From Siphonodentalium dalli (lineage: Eukaryota; Mollusca; Scaphopoda; Gadilida; Siphonodentaliidae): a DNA stretch of 64,000 bases. The translations under genes were made by a program, and so were the position numbers. The stretch is taken from positions 83,170,705-83,234,704 of the forward strand of contig CP136067.1 of assembly GCA_032622095.1 (NCBI GenBank), given 5' to 3'. This document shows positions 1 to 12,923 of this stretch, piece after piece (the stretch's first letter is position 1; each line of letters starts with the position of its first letter). The notes below the pieces were generated by a model. That model was not told where the DNA came from. It searched no databases and saw only the letters and a list, made by a program, of their open reading frames with translations.

Positions 1-1887
1 TTAAGTTATACATGTATATAGTAAAAATCATGTGGCCTGTATATCATGTTTGTGGTGTTGATGCTTAAAGCGATGCATTTATTAATGACAGCAACGGGCC
101 TCGGTGTTTGAAGTAAGCTATATGCCAGGTGAAAATAATTTTCAGTTCCATACACATGGTATAACCATCAGTACCAAACGGTGAGACCCTGTATGTAAGC
201 AATACATTTTATGTGAGGACTCCCGCCTCGAGCCATAGTCATATGAAACATCCAGGCCCGTTCCTCCGCCAATAATCAATGCATCGCGAACGAAGAGAAC
301 AGTTTTCCATGGGTTTCCCGTACAATCTTTACTCCGATTCGTTAAGGTAATTTTCGGACAATGTTATACAGGCATAATTATGTTATATATATTTGTAATT
401 TTGGGTAAGATGACGTCCTGTACAGGCCTAACTTTATCGGCATAGTGAACAAGATACGTTACCATGCAAGTTAATTGAACAATTTAACTTATTAAGGCAT
501 GCAGCTGACATGTTGAACGACGAACATCTATATAAACCAAATACGTATTTTAGTTGGGTTGACATATATTATAATTAGTCGGAACATTGAACTTTGAGTT
601 GACCCGATCTGCTACAATTTGCTGTAAGATACGTTACCTTCATGCATGTCTATATTTTGATAATATGTGAGTGAAGCATTGTGAATAATTCCAATAAAAT
701 TTCGAATTTAAGAATAGAAATAGTGCGGCCATACACGAAGATTCGCTTGTTGAATGCGTTTGTCGTATGTGGATTTTTCACTTGATGATAGCGGATTATT
801 CAGGATATAACCTCTATTGAAACCTTATGTGGCTCCTAATGGAGGTTTCCAGGCTATATACTGACTAAATTCCATGATTTCTGGATTACTGTATCTATCA
901 AATATGTGCTAATGACACGCCAGTTACCGAGAAAACTTATGAGTGGACCACGAGATAGTTAAGTTTTTTTCCGATAACTGCACGAGACTAATATAGTTCA
1001 TTGGTAACGTATCTTGTTTTTCATTGACGTGGAATTTATATTCATGCAATTCAAGTATCCAGTTCGCATATAAATATGACCAAATAAATTGCCCCAGTTA
1101 CGTTCCGAGATCCTGTGGATACTCAGCTTTCTGGTGAAATAAATTTTAGCGCGATCTGTAAGAGATTGTTTTTGGCGAGTATGGTCAGCCCCATTTTGCA
1201 CTTTTCTGGAGAATGCCCCAACAGTGGGTTGTAGGAAAGGGCATACTGCTCTTTCAAATCCTCCCGGGGTCCCCTCCCCAAATTCCTAATAAACGATTTT
1301 GACAATTTTGTGTCAGTGGCACCGAATTGTACCAGTACAGTTACAACCGAAATAAAAACATGGAATCTTCAGGTGTTCAGAACGCCATATTCAAAGAATT
1401 AGCCGATATGAATAACCAATCACGTATCTATACAAGCAGATCGAAGGAAAGGATGAAGAAATAAGAAGACTATACTAGCAAAGAACTTCAAAGAAGAAAA
1501 AAATAAAACAAGCATTCGCACGAAGCACAACCCAACCCATCTGCACAACCCGACACCAGCACCCAAATTTCTTTCAATCAACAATGTTATCCAAACAGCA
1601 CAGGATCTCACCCAGATACACCGTGGTACCGGACAAGAGTAATCCACAAAACACCCCGTGTCATCAACAAGCAGGACCTCTTCGCCGCACAGCGACAGAG
1701 GGGGCACTGATGCACTGGCATCTAGAAATAGGTCACAATTTGTAAACCTATCTATACCCGATCGCTATCTCCCCTCATCTCAGACACATCGATGATCCTA
1801 GACGCAGACAATACCAACATAAACTCTTGTAGCGCCATCATACGCTACAGGCAATCAAATCGGAACTAGAATAAGAATTTAACGATA
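1..1887. other. Non-coding stretch, no gene recognised
   Basis: AT-rich sequence with only short ORFs that show no family resemblance. A plus-strand reading frame opens near 1,359 and stops after about 35 codons. It is followed by a lysine-rich then Ser/Thr/Pro-rich frame, but is too broken and unrecognised to call. The right part may be the 3' end of the reverse-transcriptase fragment that follows on the minus strand. Confidence 0.5.
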
Positions 1888-2873
1888 TTAATTTAAGATA
1901 TGTTGTGCTACACATGAGTAGGTCGCTAAACAATGTTTGCATGTATCATTTTGTCCGAAAGCTGTATGTGCGATTATGCGACCGATCAAGAGGAATACAA
2001 ATTTTTCCTCCGGAAATTGTGAGCATAGTTTCCATATACCGATCGTTCGTAGCGTGGGGTGAATGGTACGAAATGCTGTTAAAGAGGGGTCGCCGGAGAT
2101 ACGATTATACCAGTCAAGTTCATCTAACTCCTTTACAGCTGTCCTTACCAAGCGTTTCCACACCACGGGCGATGGAAATTCATTGGAATTAGCATATTCA
2201 ATAAGGTGATGTTCCATATTATATTTGCATAGAATGCGCCATATGTCACGTATAAACGATGTTTCATCCGTTGACAGACCAGATATGAAATCATACAAAC
2301 GTCGTAGGAATAACTGTTTTGATGCTTTCTCGTGATTTGGCCCACAGAAAGCGCAAAGCATTGAGAGTTTCCGACGATCGATCCACGATTCTAGCGAGGA
2401 ACAGCCTAGACAGCCTTGTGCAATAACTGTTCGGGTCCTCGTCGGAAAACCTTGCATATGCTTGATGCAAACTCTGTGGGCCTTCCCAAGCTTATCTATT
2501 TGAGTTGTGTTTAGGTTCCAGAGAAGTTCACTGCCATACAACCCTGAAGGGATGACTATTGTTCTGTAAAGTTTGTATGAACTTGAGGAGAGATACCACC
2601 AGGGTATAGGCCAACATCGGAGAGGCCGAAATATGCCCCCCTTAATTTTGTGCATATGGCATCGACAAATTTGTTATTGAAATAGGATTTGGAAAGCAGA
2701 ATTCCCAGGTGAGAATAGGAGTCAACGTCTCCGAGAAAGGATGATCCAAATGGCCATGATCTTGCACATTTATCGGCTTCTTGTTTTGATTCATTGAAAA
2801 TCATTATGACGGTATTCGATGAATTATAACTGAAGCGCCATTTATTACTGTAACATTGTTTTACATCAGGATT
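1888..2873 (-). pseudogene. Non-LTR retrotransposon ORF2 fragment (end of RT plus C-terminal domain), left copy
   Basis: Read right to left, the fragment opens in the reverse-transcriptase thumb region (KWRFSYNSSNTVIM, then IFNES), near 2,870. It continues through SHLGILLSKSYFNNKF, GLYPGGISP, the SGLYGSELLWNLNTTQ segment and GFPTRTRTVIAQG, and ends in a C-terminal domain with a CKHC pair and QHIL. These blocks are colinear with the family 1 element at 12.9-14.7 kb and family 2 at 32.6-34.1 kb, which identifies it as an APE-type LINE ORF2 tail. A one-base loss near 2,584 (gaacttgagg against gaactttgagg in the right copy) shifts the frame. Everything upstream (endonuclease, RT fingers and palm) is absent, so it is 5'-truncated and dead. 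The last Cys of the zinc-like motif is not present. Confidence 0.85.
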
Positions 2874-4143
2874 TTAACATCCAGTGTGGATTGATGTTGT
2901 GGAAATCGGTAATTGTGTTAATTGCCATACAGAGAACGTTCAACATATATATTTACTTCCGTCGATAATCATAAATCAATGGATACCGGTATCACTCTGA
3001 TCGCACATTCGGGATATATATCGTAACTGTTACATGGTGTCACATTCGGGATATATATCGTAACTGATACATGGTGTCAGATTCAGCTCAGTTCACACCG
3101 CAGTGCTTTTTAATGGCAATTAGTCACAATGGGATTCATGATGTTCATGCCATGGATAGACTAATCTCTCCACTGCTCAAAGGGTGAGTATAGTCCACTT
3201 GATACTAGTGGTACGGTTTACAAGTACTGGTATGCTCCACATTTTCCGGATACTTGGTAATGATTTATTCACAAAGGTGTATGCAGATTCCTTAATATAA
3301 ATATAAAATATAAAATTATATTATAGGCTACATTGGAATATACTTAACTCATCCACAAATGGCACAATCGGCCATTAAATACAATTTCAGCCCAAGTGTC
3401 AAGGAACTTTGTTTAACACTTCTCACTCTGTTTCACCATTCTTAGCAACAAATTAATGGTACACATTTTATCCACTGATATAAGTTGCATACTTTGCCTG
3501 CTGCTAGTAGGAGCTGCTGTCCATCTGGATTTATGACATGTATAATATTTAATACCGGTACCTACATCTAAAGTGCCGTACTGCACACTCATTGGAATTG
3601 TCTGTCTGATTTAAGTGTTAGATGCAAATTGTAACATCTTAAGTTAAAGTCATACACATAGGTTTTATGTGTGCCAGTGCTTACCCATTACTAGCACTAA
3701 TATATATGAGACAGGGTGAGAGGTTATATGTTCAAGCATGACGATTATTATTTATCATATTTATGATTAACATCATCTACATTTTTATACAATTCAAATA
3801 ATAATTTTGGACTTGGTTTGTAATTTATAATGAAAATATATACATAATTTATACAATTAAGTATACTCTCCATATATGAGAGGTCAATTCAGTCTGGTGC
3901 TAGTCTTACGTGGCCGCCATGCCATCACGGTCCATCAATGTTGATGGTGTTGCCATATGCAGCAACATGTATGTTCGGGTTTGTAAAGTGTAGTGCCTGA
4001 AGCACTAGTACAAATAGTGGGCCTTAATTCCCGGGTTATGTCATCCTCACTTCATATAAGTGGGTTTTTGGTATTGTGTATGTGGTAAATTCACATTTCA
4101 TTTGATAGGAGTTGGAGCTGCTAAATTTTAAGTCATTAGTGTT
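2874..4143. other. Non-coding stretch between two RT fragments
   Basis: No coding signal was found. A short direct repeat (acattcgggatatatatcgtaa, twice at about 3,005-3,065) is visible. The part next to 4,144 may be the 3' UTR of the LINE fragment that follows on the minus strand. Confidence 0.5.
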
Positions 4144-4674
4144 TTAAGCACATAATATCTTAGGTATTTCTCTGACAAGACTTACAATTGGCTTTAATTT
4201 ATCAGTGTTCAAATTGAATAGCTCATTTAGTTTGAACACACTTGGTCTTTCATAGAAGTACCTATCCATACATTTCATTCGGAGTGTTTTGAGCTTTTTT
4301 CTCACTAAGATAGCATGATATTCATCACCTATACCTTCATTACAGGATTTACAAATTCTCTTTGAGAGATCCAATTCCTAGTAATCACAAGTTTCTATAG
4401 GGAGTCTATGGTTTCTGGTTCTAAATCTTGCTATGACCTTTGCATCTGATTGGCTGAAGTATTTGAGATATGCTTCCATTGCATAATTGTGTTTAACTGC
4501 TCTATAAAATATGTATTTATTAGAAGTATCAAGTTTACCCCGCCATTCTTGCATGTGCATATCTCTTGTTATATCCCTTGTTGCATTTTTGAACAATTTA
4601 CTTCTAAATAAATTTTGGTCGCTCCAAATAAATGACATTCCAGTTTCATTTAATATTTTTCTGATGCCATTCAC
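4144..4674 (-). pseudogene. Non-LTR retrotransposon ORF2 C-terminal fragment, second family, left copy
   Basis: Two abutting minus-strand frames (4,378-4,674, then 4,144-4,374) read as one protein tail interrupted by an in-frame TAG. Recognisable blocks are WRGKLDTSNKYIFYRAVKHN, RFRTRNHRLPIET, and the zinc-like RICKSCNEGIGDEYHAIL, followed by a conserved tail. This order (R-x-R-x-R-x-H-x-L-P-I-E-T, then C-x2-C-x8-H-x4) is typical of the C-terminal region of LINE ORF2 proteins in marine invertebrates. The fourth metal ligand is Arg instead of Cys. It is a different family from the 1.9-kb and 12.9-kb fragments. RT and endonuclease are missing, so this is a 5'-truncated dead copy. Confidence 0.75.
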
Positions 4675-4699
4675 CCATTTAAAGGCACGCTTAGTTTTT

Positions 4700-7537
4700 T
4701 TTACTACAAATCATTGAATCATATAGTATTTTTGTCAATTTCCAGCCTTCGCCCAGGGGGGGGCGAATTTTTTTTTACGAGACGTGAGGTGGGGGGATGG
4801 GTGGGTACCCGAGGCCGGAAACAGTTTTTGACCACTTTTTTTTCATTGACATATTTTCAACTGTTTTAAACATATTTGTTTATATGTTGTGGCTTGTTGC
4901 AATATGAGAAGCACTAACATATTCAATATTGTTATAATTACCCCCATAAGTTGATATAAAAAGGAAAAATAGTGAATATTGTGGGGGTGGGTCCCAAAAT
5001 TTTCATTGATTCTTTTTTGCGCGCAATTTTTTTTTATTGTGTCTGTTTCAGCTTGCTTGGCGGTTTTTATATTGAAAATTGTCTAGTTCACGGTGTAGTT
5101 CAATAAAAAAAAATACTTCAGATAGCTCTAGGGTAGGGTGAACTTAATGCAGCTGACAATATCAGCTAACAACTCATGACAGAATATTACAATAATTCTT
5201 ATACTTCATGACAGTCTCTTTACTCATAAAGTTAGTTGATGCATGAGTGTAATGTATGAAATAAGTATTTGTATCAGTGTTTATATACTAAATTGATTTT
5301 TAAGTATACTTTTGTCAAATAATTATTTGAATTGTCAAATTATTTGTTTCAGTGTTGTTGACAACCATCAATAAGTAAATAAGTAGACATGAAATAAAGT
5401 TTTAATAACATTTATTGAAAGAAACAAAAATATAACCTTCCTTGGATAGTCTTCTGAAAAGTATAAAAATATTATTTAAATAGATGTGAAGAGGGGCCAG
5501 GACACATTACAGTTTTGTTCACATTGTAATTATTATATCCCATAATTACCTGCAAATACTAGTATGTAAATGATACTTAATGTCTAATTCAGGCTAATTT
5601 GAAAATTATCAAAGAAGAAAAATTAATTTAATTAATTATTGTATATTTATAAGATGATGTGCATGCAAGGTGGTCTAGTTTGAAGGCACACATAAAGGTC
5701 ATGTACAGAATGTGTGTGAATTTATTATTGCACAGTACATGACCGAAGTTCAGCTCTGATTTTCCAAATGAATCTAAAGTGCACATCCGTGTATATGGAT
5801 TTGGCACTAAATTGACCATCTGCGTTCAAACTCAAAGGGTTAAGCATTATTTTAGGCCTAGCCTAGTCCTAAGTCGTAATGCGAGGTCGGGTCGGTGGTC
5901 ATGCAGGCATATATAAAAGCTAATTCGTACACTGGTTCATATGCACATTTTCCTTTTTGGTATTACTATAGGCTCTAGGCCTACTAGTTGATGCTGGTTG
6001 ATGTCTGAAAAAAAGATAAATTTAATTTTGTGTAATTTGTTATTCTATTATAGGCCCTAACACTGGCCCTAGTTATGTTTTGTTGTCATTCCAGGGGATT
6101 CAACATATTTTTCATCTACTCACACAGCTGAATAGGCTTGGTTATAAATTTACCAATATAATCACATCATATTCTACCTTTGTTCGATTGCTTAGAGTTC
6201 AATTTTGCACATGTTTGTAAACAGGCAGTCAGCTGAGGAAGTAGCTTTTAATTTGGTCTTTCAAAGAAGGGACCAATATAGAGTGGTTGGTCGTTGCAGA
6301 GGGGACCAACATAAAGCTTTGGGGTTTTGGGGTGGGTGTCTAAAATTTTATGGAAAAAAAATGCAAGAAAGGGTGGCTGGGTGTAAAAAAAATGGCAATG
6401 TAAAAAAAACACCACTCGCAACTTTTTTACGGCCCCCCCCCCCCTGCTTCGCCTTCAATTATTCTGGTCCAGTAACATAGCATTTTGTGTTTAATTATAG
6501 TTGAAACTGGGATTATGCCCAGTTCACCATATACCATAGCAGTCGGTGTTGTAGTTTTCATGCCCAAGATGAATTTAAAAAACCATAATTCTGTTGTCTC
6601 AATCATAGCATTAGAACCATAGTGAAACGTCTGCTAAAATCAATCAGTGTTGCGCGCGCATCACAATTTCACCGATTCAATTCGCAATAGAGTTAATTCG
6701 TGACGTCACGTAGTCCCAATAAAAAAGTGATATTGTATAGTCGGGAGTCCAATATGACTTTCGGGAGTCCAATATTACTTTTTCCAGGACTATCACGTGG
6801 CGGCTTTTGCCCAATCGGAAATGGTGTTAGTTAAGGGATGGATAATAATAGCTTCTATTTGCAACATCATATTATCAGACATCAATCAAATAATCAATCT
6901 CAGAATAATCAAAATATGCATAAAAGCATTAATTTGAGTTGTCACCACATATGCCAACACTGACAATAATGAAGAGGCATCACATCCATGGCTCGATCTA
7001 ATAATCACCTACTGAGCTATTGTTATTAATGCTGTGGAATGACCACAGCACGTGAATGACACCCACTCGTGTTATGAGTACGCCGGGGTCTTTTCGCAAC
7101 ATCAAAGCCGTTGAGCGAAATAGGTAATTATATTACCCACAGTGGGAGTGAGACAACACATCATTATATTATCACCTATAGTGTTAAAACCGTGCGAATA
7201 GATAGCATATCGCATTGGTATAATATTATCATGCTGTTAATTAATAGGATATGGAGGATATGAACGGGTGTGAATTAACTGCCAGATACGTCCATTGATT
7301 GACATATCAACTAACGGCCTAATCATATTATACCAGTGTGCTAATACAAACTCGCTCACAAGAAACGTGCGATATGGAACAAAAGCCCAATGTACTGACA
7401 CCTTTTGACAAAGCAAATATTATCAAACATACAGGGCGCAAAGGTTGGAGGGGCAAACATACTTCCATAGCCGAACCACAAAACAATTTGGGGAAATCAT
7501 AGCATCAGATAGATAACAGAACAATTACCTTCTGCGT
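4700..7537. other. Non-coding stretch with low-complexity tracts
   Basis: No gene recognised. A G-rich/A-rich block at about 4,755-5,040 and a second block at about 6,300-6,445 (runs of A followed by a long C run, then tgcttcgcc) stand out. A weak relative of the second block lies at about 20,610-20,760. The sequence tgacgtcacg occurs near 6,700. The ORF at 6,205-6,480 runs through homopolymers and is not credible. Confidence 0.5.
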
Positions 7538-7975
7538 TTAAAGATACGGGGGGTATTCGTGGTGGGTATTGCTGTTAAAATAGTCACATCTGCTAAAACC
7601 GCAATAAACAGAAAAATATTAAAATATAGGCATATTTCGTTCTTATACCGATCATATATAATATATCGTAAATAGTATTATATTGTCAAGTTCGTACGAT
7701 GTGTTGGTAAACAAAAGCCATGTTATGTTTACAGTACAGTGAGTAAAGAGTATGCGATAAGAAAAACACTCAACACCGGGGAGATCCCATTAATGGAACC
7801 TTGGTTGAAATTGCCACCAAGTTGTTTGCAAGATACTGACACAGAGCTCACTAATCCTCGCCACTCAAGATGCCAGTGTTGAATGGGTCACCGTGAATTA
7901 CTCTCCTAAAAAGTCGTCACGGATTTGAGTGTTCCGCTTATCACTCACTCTTTACGTGATGTATAAAAACAAACG
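7538..7975. mobile_element. TTAA-type short inverted-repeat element (family C), left copy
   Basis: It starts with TTAA followed by AGATACGG, and the next 150 bases match the element at 28,601-29,110 and the inverted right arm of the element at 44,191-44,715 (gtgggtat-ctg, aataaacagaaa, the ttgtcaa segment). Inside, the arm ending cactcaa (about 7,740-7,775) is the inverted complement of ttgagtgttccgcttatcac and what follows (about 7,925-7,955), so it can fold back. The right terminus is not clear and may be deleted. No ORF for a transposase is present. Confidence 0.55.
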
Positions 7976-8889
7976 CTCGGCTCACACAAAGTGTGTTTTG
8001 TGGAAATATGGCATTCATAATATCATTATGCTGTACTATTACTATATTCTTAAGGAATTTTTCATAATATGGAAACTGTTACTTCTAAATTATAACCTAG
8101 TACCAAGGCCATCCGTGCATTTAAAGAAACATCGACAATTAGCGAATATGTCATAAGTCCATCAATTGACACACACATGCAGTTAACGGATGATATGAGA
8201 AACTGTTTACTACAACGAAATTCTGACTCTCCTGTTTCCCTTTGAAAAGACGACAGTGTCAACACATTCCGGTTCTTGAATGTGGAGACAGCTACATGTA
8301 GCTACATAGCTGCACGATTTGTTTTATATATATCTTTAATTAACTAATTTACTTCGAGCTCTCGTGCGATTTACTTTTGGCGGTTTTCGTTACAATAAAT
8401 AATCATGAATAATGTACATGTATCAATTGTACGTGTTTTTATAGGAATTGGTTTCGACAGTAGTTATACGATCGTGCGAATTAATTGGGATTTAAAACAT
8501 GATAAGATTAAGGGATTTTAAAATCGGATTATGAACCTTGGCCTCATCCGTGGGATGAGTGCGATGCATGGCTTCGTGTACCTGGCAAGAAACCCATTCG
8601 AATGTAATTTGCAACCAATGGAATGAACCAATGATATAGTTGCATTGATATATAAAATGGTTACTTTCTAAATTGTGTCATGGGGTGAAGGAGAAGATCA
8701 CTCGATCTTTTCGACCATCCCGGGCGCTTCGCGCCCATCTACTCACTTTACTCACTAAATTGTTTAAAATCGACATCTTGATCTTATCATAATGCGACCA
8801 CCACGAGTTATACCAGTTATGGTCATATATCCATGCTCTGTTTGCGACGGTGAAGCCGAAGGTAGGGGAACAATTTGATTTATATTTTT

Positions 8890-9176
8890 CATAATATGGA
8901 AACTGTTACTTCTAAATTATAACCTACCAAGGCCATCCGTGCATTTAAAGAAACATTTTTCATAATATGAAAACTGTTACTCTAAATTATAACCTAGTAC
9001 CAAGGCCATCCGTGCATTTAAAGAAACATCGACAATTAGCGAATATGTCATAAGTCCATCAATTGACACACACATGCAGTTAACCTAGTACCAAGGCCAT
9101 CCGTGCATTTAAAGAAACATCGACAATTAGCGAATATGTCATAAGTCCATCAATTGACACACACATGCAGTTAACG
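8890..9176 (+). repeat. Templated insertion made of three partial copies of 8,063-8,188
   Basis: Compared with the right copy (near 62,930), this locus gained about 285 bases. They consist of iterated partial copies of a segment about 830 bases upstream: a first piece from 8,890, a second from 8,961, a third from 9,085. Joins fall at short shared strings (ttttt at the left edge, taac at the middle join, taacgg at the right edge). This pattern suggests repeated template switching during repair. Confidence 0.8.
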
Positions 9177-10194
9177 GAAAGTTGCTAATGCAGTTTAGAT
9201 AATTACTGTTTGTTTCTCAGTTATTCGCGAATTTATAGTTATGATGTTTGGTATTGTCTGATTATTCGCATAGTAAAGCATGACACAAAATATATTTTTG
9301 TGCGAATGATTTTGAGCGAGTCGAATATTGATTGGACAAGCTAACTAACGGAATTGTATGTTCGAGCAATCATAACCTATTTTCTCAGTCTGGAAATTCC
9401 AACATTCGAATAGTCTATGAAATTATTTGTGAAATCCAATTGTTTGAAATGTTGCCAACATGTCAGCCATTTAATTTTAAATTGTCCAACAATCCATAAC
9501 GATACGTATATCGGCCAATAAAGCGAATGCGATTAACAATTTGTCTATACCATACATCAATGTTTTTTCAATTTGCTCACATTACCAGTCGATGCGCTGA
9601 ATTATTCCAGTAAAACAGTTTGTGGTTACAACACGTGTTGCGGTACGGGTAGCTATATAGATTCCAGTAACCGTATCGAACGGAGAAACGAATATTTATT
9701 TCTGAACTACATATTTACTTTCCAGTAGCCAACTAAATTTTGTATTGACGACTGGCATGCCGATATCAATAACTCGAAACTATACGAAATATATTGACCG
9801 AGTGCAATAAATTCCATTTAAATTCGAGATTTAGCTAGCGAGGCTCGAATCGAATTTAGTGGACGAGGTTAATAAATTGCGTATTGAATCTGATTGAATT
9901 GCGACGAATTTGAGATCCATTTTTATCACTTAATCACATTGTAGCATGGAGAAACGACCCAAAGACGGCTGGGGTTAAACAATTCATAATGATTTCTTTA
10001 TCACAACCAAAGAGGAAGTAAAGACATGTGCATTAAAGAAAAAATAACTCAACTCATTCAATTATGCAATATCATTATGATATTCCAATTAACACATGAC
10101 AGTTACATATATGATGGTTGTTACAGCGCATTACATGTATGTTCAGTTCAACGTGTGTGTGTTTGTGGGGGTGCTTAGAAAACAATATTTGTTC
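9177..10194. other. Non-coding stretch before the satellite
   Basis: AT-rich sequence, nearly identical to 62,940-63,972. No reading frame of interest. The ORF starting at 10,096 runs straight into the satellite and is spurious. Confidence 0.5.
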
Positions 10195-12165
10195 GCCTTT
10201 TTGGATTTCCCGTACCTGGCAGAAACGGCCGCAAGTCAGGGGTTAACAGTGCCGTGTCTGCTCGAGCTATCGACTTGGGGATTGGAACTTTGGTACATTC
10301 GGGTCCATTCTACACGATGGTGCAAACCCCATCTCGCTCGGACCCCTATATAGGGGCGGTCAGGTGTTAATGTAGGCGTTTTTGCGTACATTTATAACGA
10401 ATTCGACAGCAGCGTATGGGTTAATTTATTCACTTCCGCTGCAGCTAGCGACTTGTCCGATCGCCCATGGATGCATATGGGTATTCACTTCATGATATAA
10501 TGTCCATTTCCGTGGTCAGGCAGTCAGGGGAGGTGCGGTCGGCGCCTTTTTGGATTTCCTGTACCTGGCGGAAACGGCCGCAAGTCAGGGGTTAACAGTG
10601 CCGTGTCCGCTCGATCTATCGACTTGGGGATTGGAACTTTGGTACATTCTGGTCCATTGTACACGATAGTGCAAACCCCATCTCACTCGGACTCCTAGGG
10701 GCGGTCCGGTCGGCGGGTGTTAATTTTGGCGTTTTTGCGTACATTTATAGCGAATTCGGCAGCAGCGTATGGGTTAATTTATTCACTTCCGGTGTAGCTA
10801 GCGACTTGTCCGATCGTCCATGGATGCATATGGGTATTCACTTCATGATATAATGTCCATTTCCGTGGTCAGGCAGTCAGGGGAGATGCGGTCGGCGCCT
10901 TTTTGGATTTCCCTTACCTGGCGGAAACGGCCGCCAGTCAGGGGTTAACAGTGCCGTGTCCGCTCGAGCTATCGACTTGGGGATTGGAACTTTGGTACGT
11001 CCGGGTCCATTCTACACGATAGTGCAAACCCCATCTCGATAGATCCCCTAGGGGGCGGTCCGGTCGGCGGGTGTTTATGTAGGCGTTTTTGCGTACATTT
11101 ATAGCGAATTCGACAGCAGCGTATGGGTTAATTTATTCACTTCCGCTGCAGCTAGCGACTTGTCCGATCGCCAATAGATGCATTTGGTTATTCACTTCAT
11201 GATATAATGTCCATTTCCGTGATCAGGCAGTCAGGGGAGGTGCGGTCGGCGCCTTTTTGGATTTCGCGTACCTGGCGGAAACGGCCGCCAGTCAGGGGTT
11301 AACAGTGCCGTGTCCACTCGAGCTATCGACTTGGGGATTGGAACTTTGGTACATCCGGGTCCATTGTACACGATAGTGCAAACCCCATCTCACTCGGACC
11401 CATAGGGGCGGTCCGGTCGGCGGGTGTTAATTTCGGCGTTTTTGCGTACATTTATAGCGAATTCGGCAGCAGCGATTGGGTTAAAAATTTATTCACTTCC
11501 GCTGCATCTAGCGACTTGTCCGATCGCCCATGGGTGCATTTGGTTATTCACTTCATGATATAATGTCCATGTCCGTGGTCAGGCAGTCAGGGGAGGTGCG
11601 GTCGGCGCTTTTTTGGATTTCCCTTACCTGGCGGAAACGGCCGCAAGTTAGGGGTTAACAGTGCCGTGTCCGCTCGAGCTATCGACTTGGGGATTGGAAC
11701 TTTGGTACATTCGGGTCCATTGTACACGATAGTGTAAACCACATCTCGATAGGACCCCTAGGGCGGTCCGGTCGGCGGGTGTTAATTTCGGCGTTTTTGC
11801 GTACATTTATAGCGAATTCGGCAGCAGAGTATGGGTTAATTTATTCACTTCCGCTGCAGCTAGCGACTTGTCCGATCGCCAATGGATGCATATGGGTATT
11901 CACTTCATGATATAATGTCAATTTCCGTGGTCAGGCAGTCAGTGGAGGTGCGGTCGGCGCCTTTTTGGATTTCCCTTACCTGGCGGAAACGGCCGCAAGT
12001 TAGGGGTTAACAGTGCCGTGTCCGCTCGAGCTATCGACTTGGGGATTGGAACTTTGGTACATTCGGGTCCATTCTACATGATAGTGCAAACCCCATCTCA
12101 CTCGGACCCCTGGGGGCGGTCCGGTCGGGTCCGGTCCGGTGCGGTCGGGTGCGGTCGGGTTTTAG
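10195..12165 (+). repeat. 353-bp tandem satellite, about 5.5 units
   Basis: Units begin with gcctttttggatttcc at 10,195, 10,544, 10,897, 11,251, 11,607 and 11,959, giving periods of 349, 353, 354, 356 and 352. Each unit contains tggcggaaacggccgc, then ggggttaacagtgccgtgtc, then acttggggattggaactttg, then a ggcggtccggtcggcgg tract. It is visibly richer in GC and CpG than its surroundings. The last unit is cut at about 12,120 and passes into a short degenerate ggtccggtcgg array. The same satellite begins at the end of the window (63,973 onward). No protein or RNA family was recognised in the unit. Confidence 0.93.
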
Positions 12166-12169
12166 TAGG

Positions 12170-12640
12170 ACCGCGACAGAAAGACAAGTTTTATCAACAA
12201 CAAAGACTACCCTTCATGTTAGTAACATATTTACATAGACCTAAGTGCACACATTCGGGCCATCATGCACGTATTACATACTTACATATTTGCAACATGT
12301 ATGCATCCATTCATGCACGTAGCCACATTAACCCCTTACATACTGACGAACACACGCAACGGAACGCACAAGTACACCTGTCGTACATATATACATACAT
12401 GTGCATCAATCCATACATCCATACATACACGCCTATCACATACCTACTTTCCTGGGTCCTGATATACAGCCACACAGACTCACGTACGTATACATGTATA
12501 CGTGCATACGCACAGTCACCCATACCCACATATACTCGTTACACATATCCATACATATGCACATACTCAAGTACACGGTGACACAACAGTACCCTCGCAC
12601 ATTCATTCAACAACAACAAATCAATAAGTCAATGTAGAGG
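12170..12640. repeat. Degenerate CATA-rich low-complexity tract
   Basis: Imperfect acatacatac/catacacac repeats fill the interval. Several long frames on both strands arise only because the repeat lacks stops. No gene is supported. Confidence 0.7.
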
Positions 12641-12923
12641 CCATATATGGACCAATAGCTTGCAGCGAGTATATGAATTATAGGATGTAAGAGAAAGTGA
12701 AAGACGTTCAAGTAACGCGATGAGCGTTATCATTTTGGAATTGTCCCGACTCTGTTCGCGGGATATCAGCATTCCAATTTTGTTTTTTAAATAATCGCTA
12801 CATACCATCGGTCCACCCCCTCTATTTACCACAACATGGTGGCGACCAGAGCGTCCAGTCAACAGTACGTAATGATTAATCGTTTTCAGCACCGTGATAT
12901 GTCCCTCTGTTAGCCAAAAATTA
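12641..12923. other. Probable 3' flank/UTR of the family 1 LINE
   Basis: This lies immediately 3' of the last recognisable ORF2 codon on the minus strand. A small ORF here (12,629-12,892) has no resemblance to anything recognised. Confidence 0.35.

Larger units (their letters stand above)
1..10222. repeat. Segmental duplication, left copy
   Basis: This segment aligns end to end with 52,930-64,000, same orientation, starting at the first base of the window, so the true left boundary is not visible. By eye there are about ten differences in the first kilobase (for example ggcctgta against ggcctcta near 38). The left copy has an extra array at 8,890-9,176 and lacks the 983-bp insert seen on the right at 59,899-60,881. 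Both copies run into the same satellite. Either a recent duplication or two haplotypes assembled in series would fit. Confidence 0.95.

Noticed and set aside
1359-1760. Plus-strand frame starting MESSGVQNAIF, then Lys- and Pro-rich frames
   Set aside because: Stops after about 35 codons, shifts frame, and resembles no family I can name; kept only as a note.
8701-8745. gcgcttcgcgc short inverted repeat as a terminator-like stem
   Set aside because: Intrinsic terminators are a bacterial feature; isolated and without a gene here.
10096-10353. 85-codon frame entering the satellite
   Set aside because: Not maintained in the other satellite units; no recognisable product.
12018-12637. Open frames of 65-187 codons rich in Tyr, His and Thr
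   Set aside because: They translate the end of the satellite and the CATA-rich tract; composition is that of the repeat.
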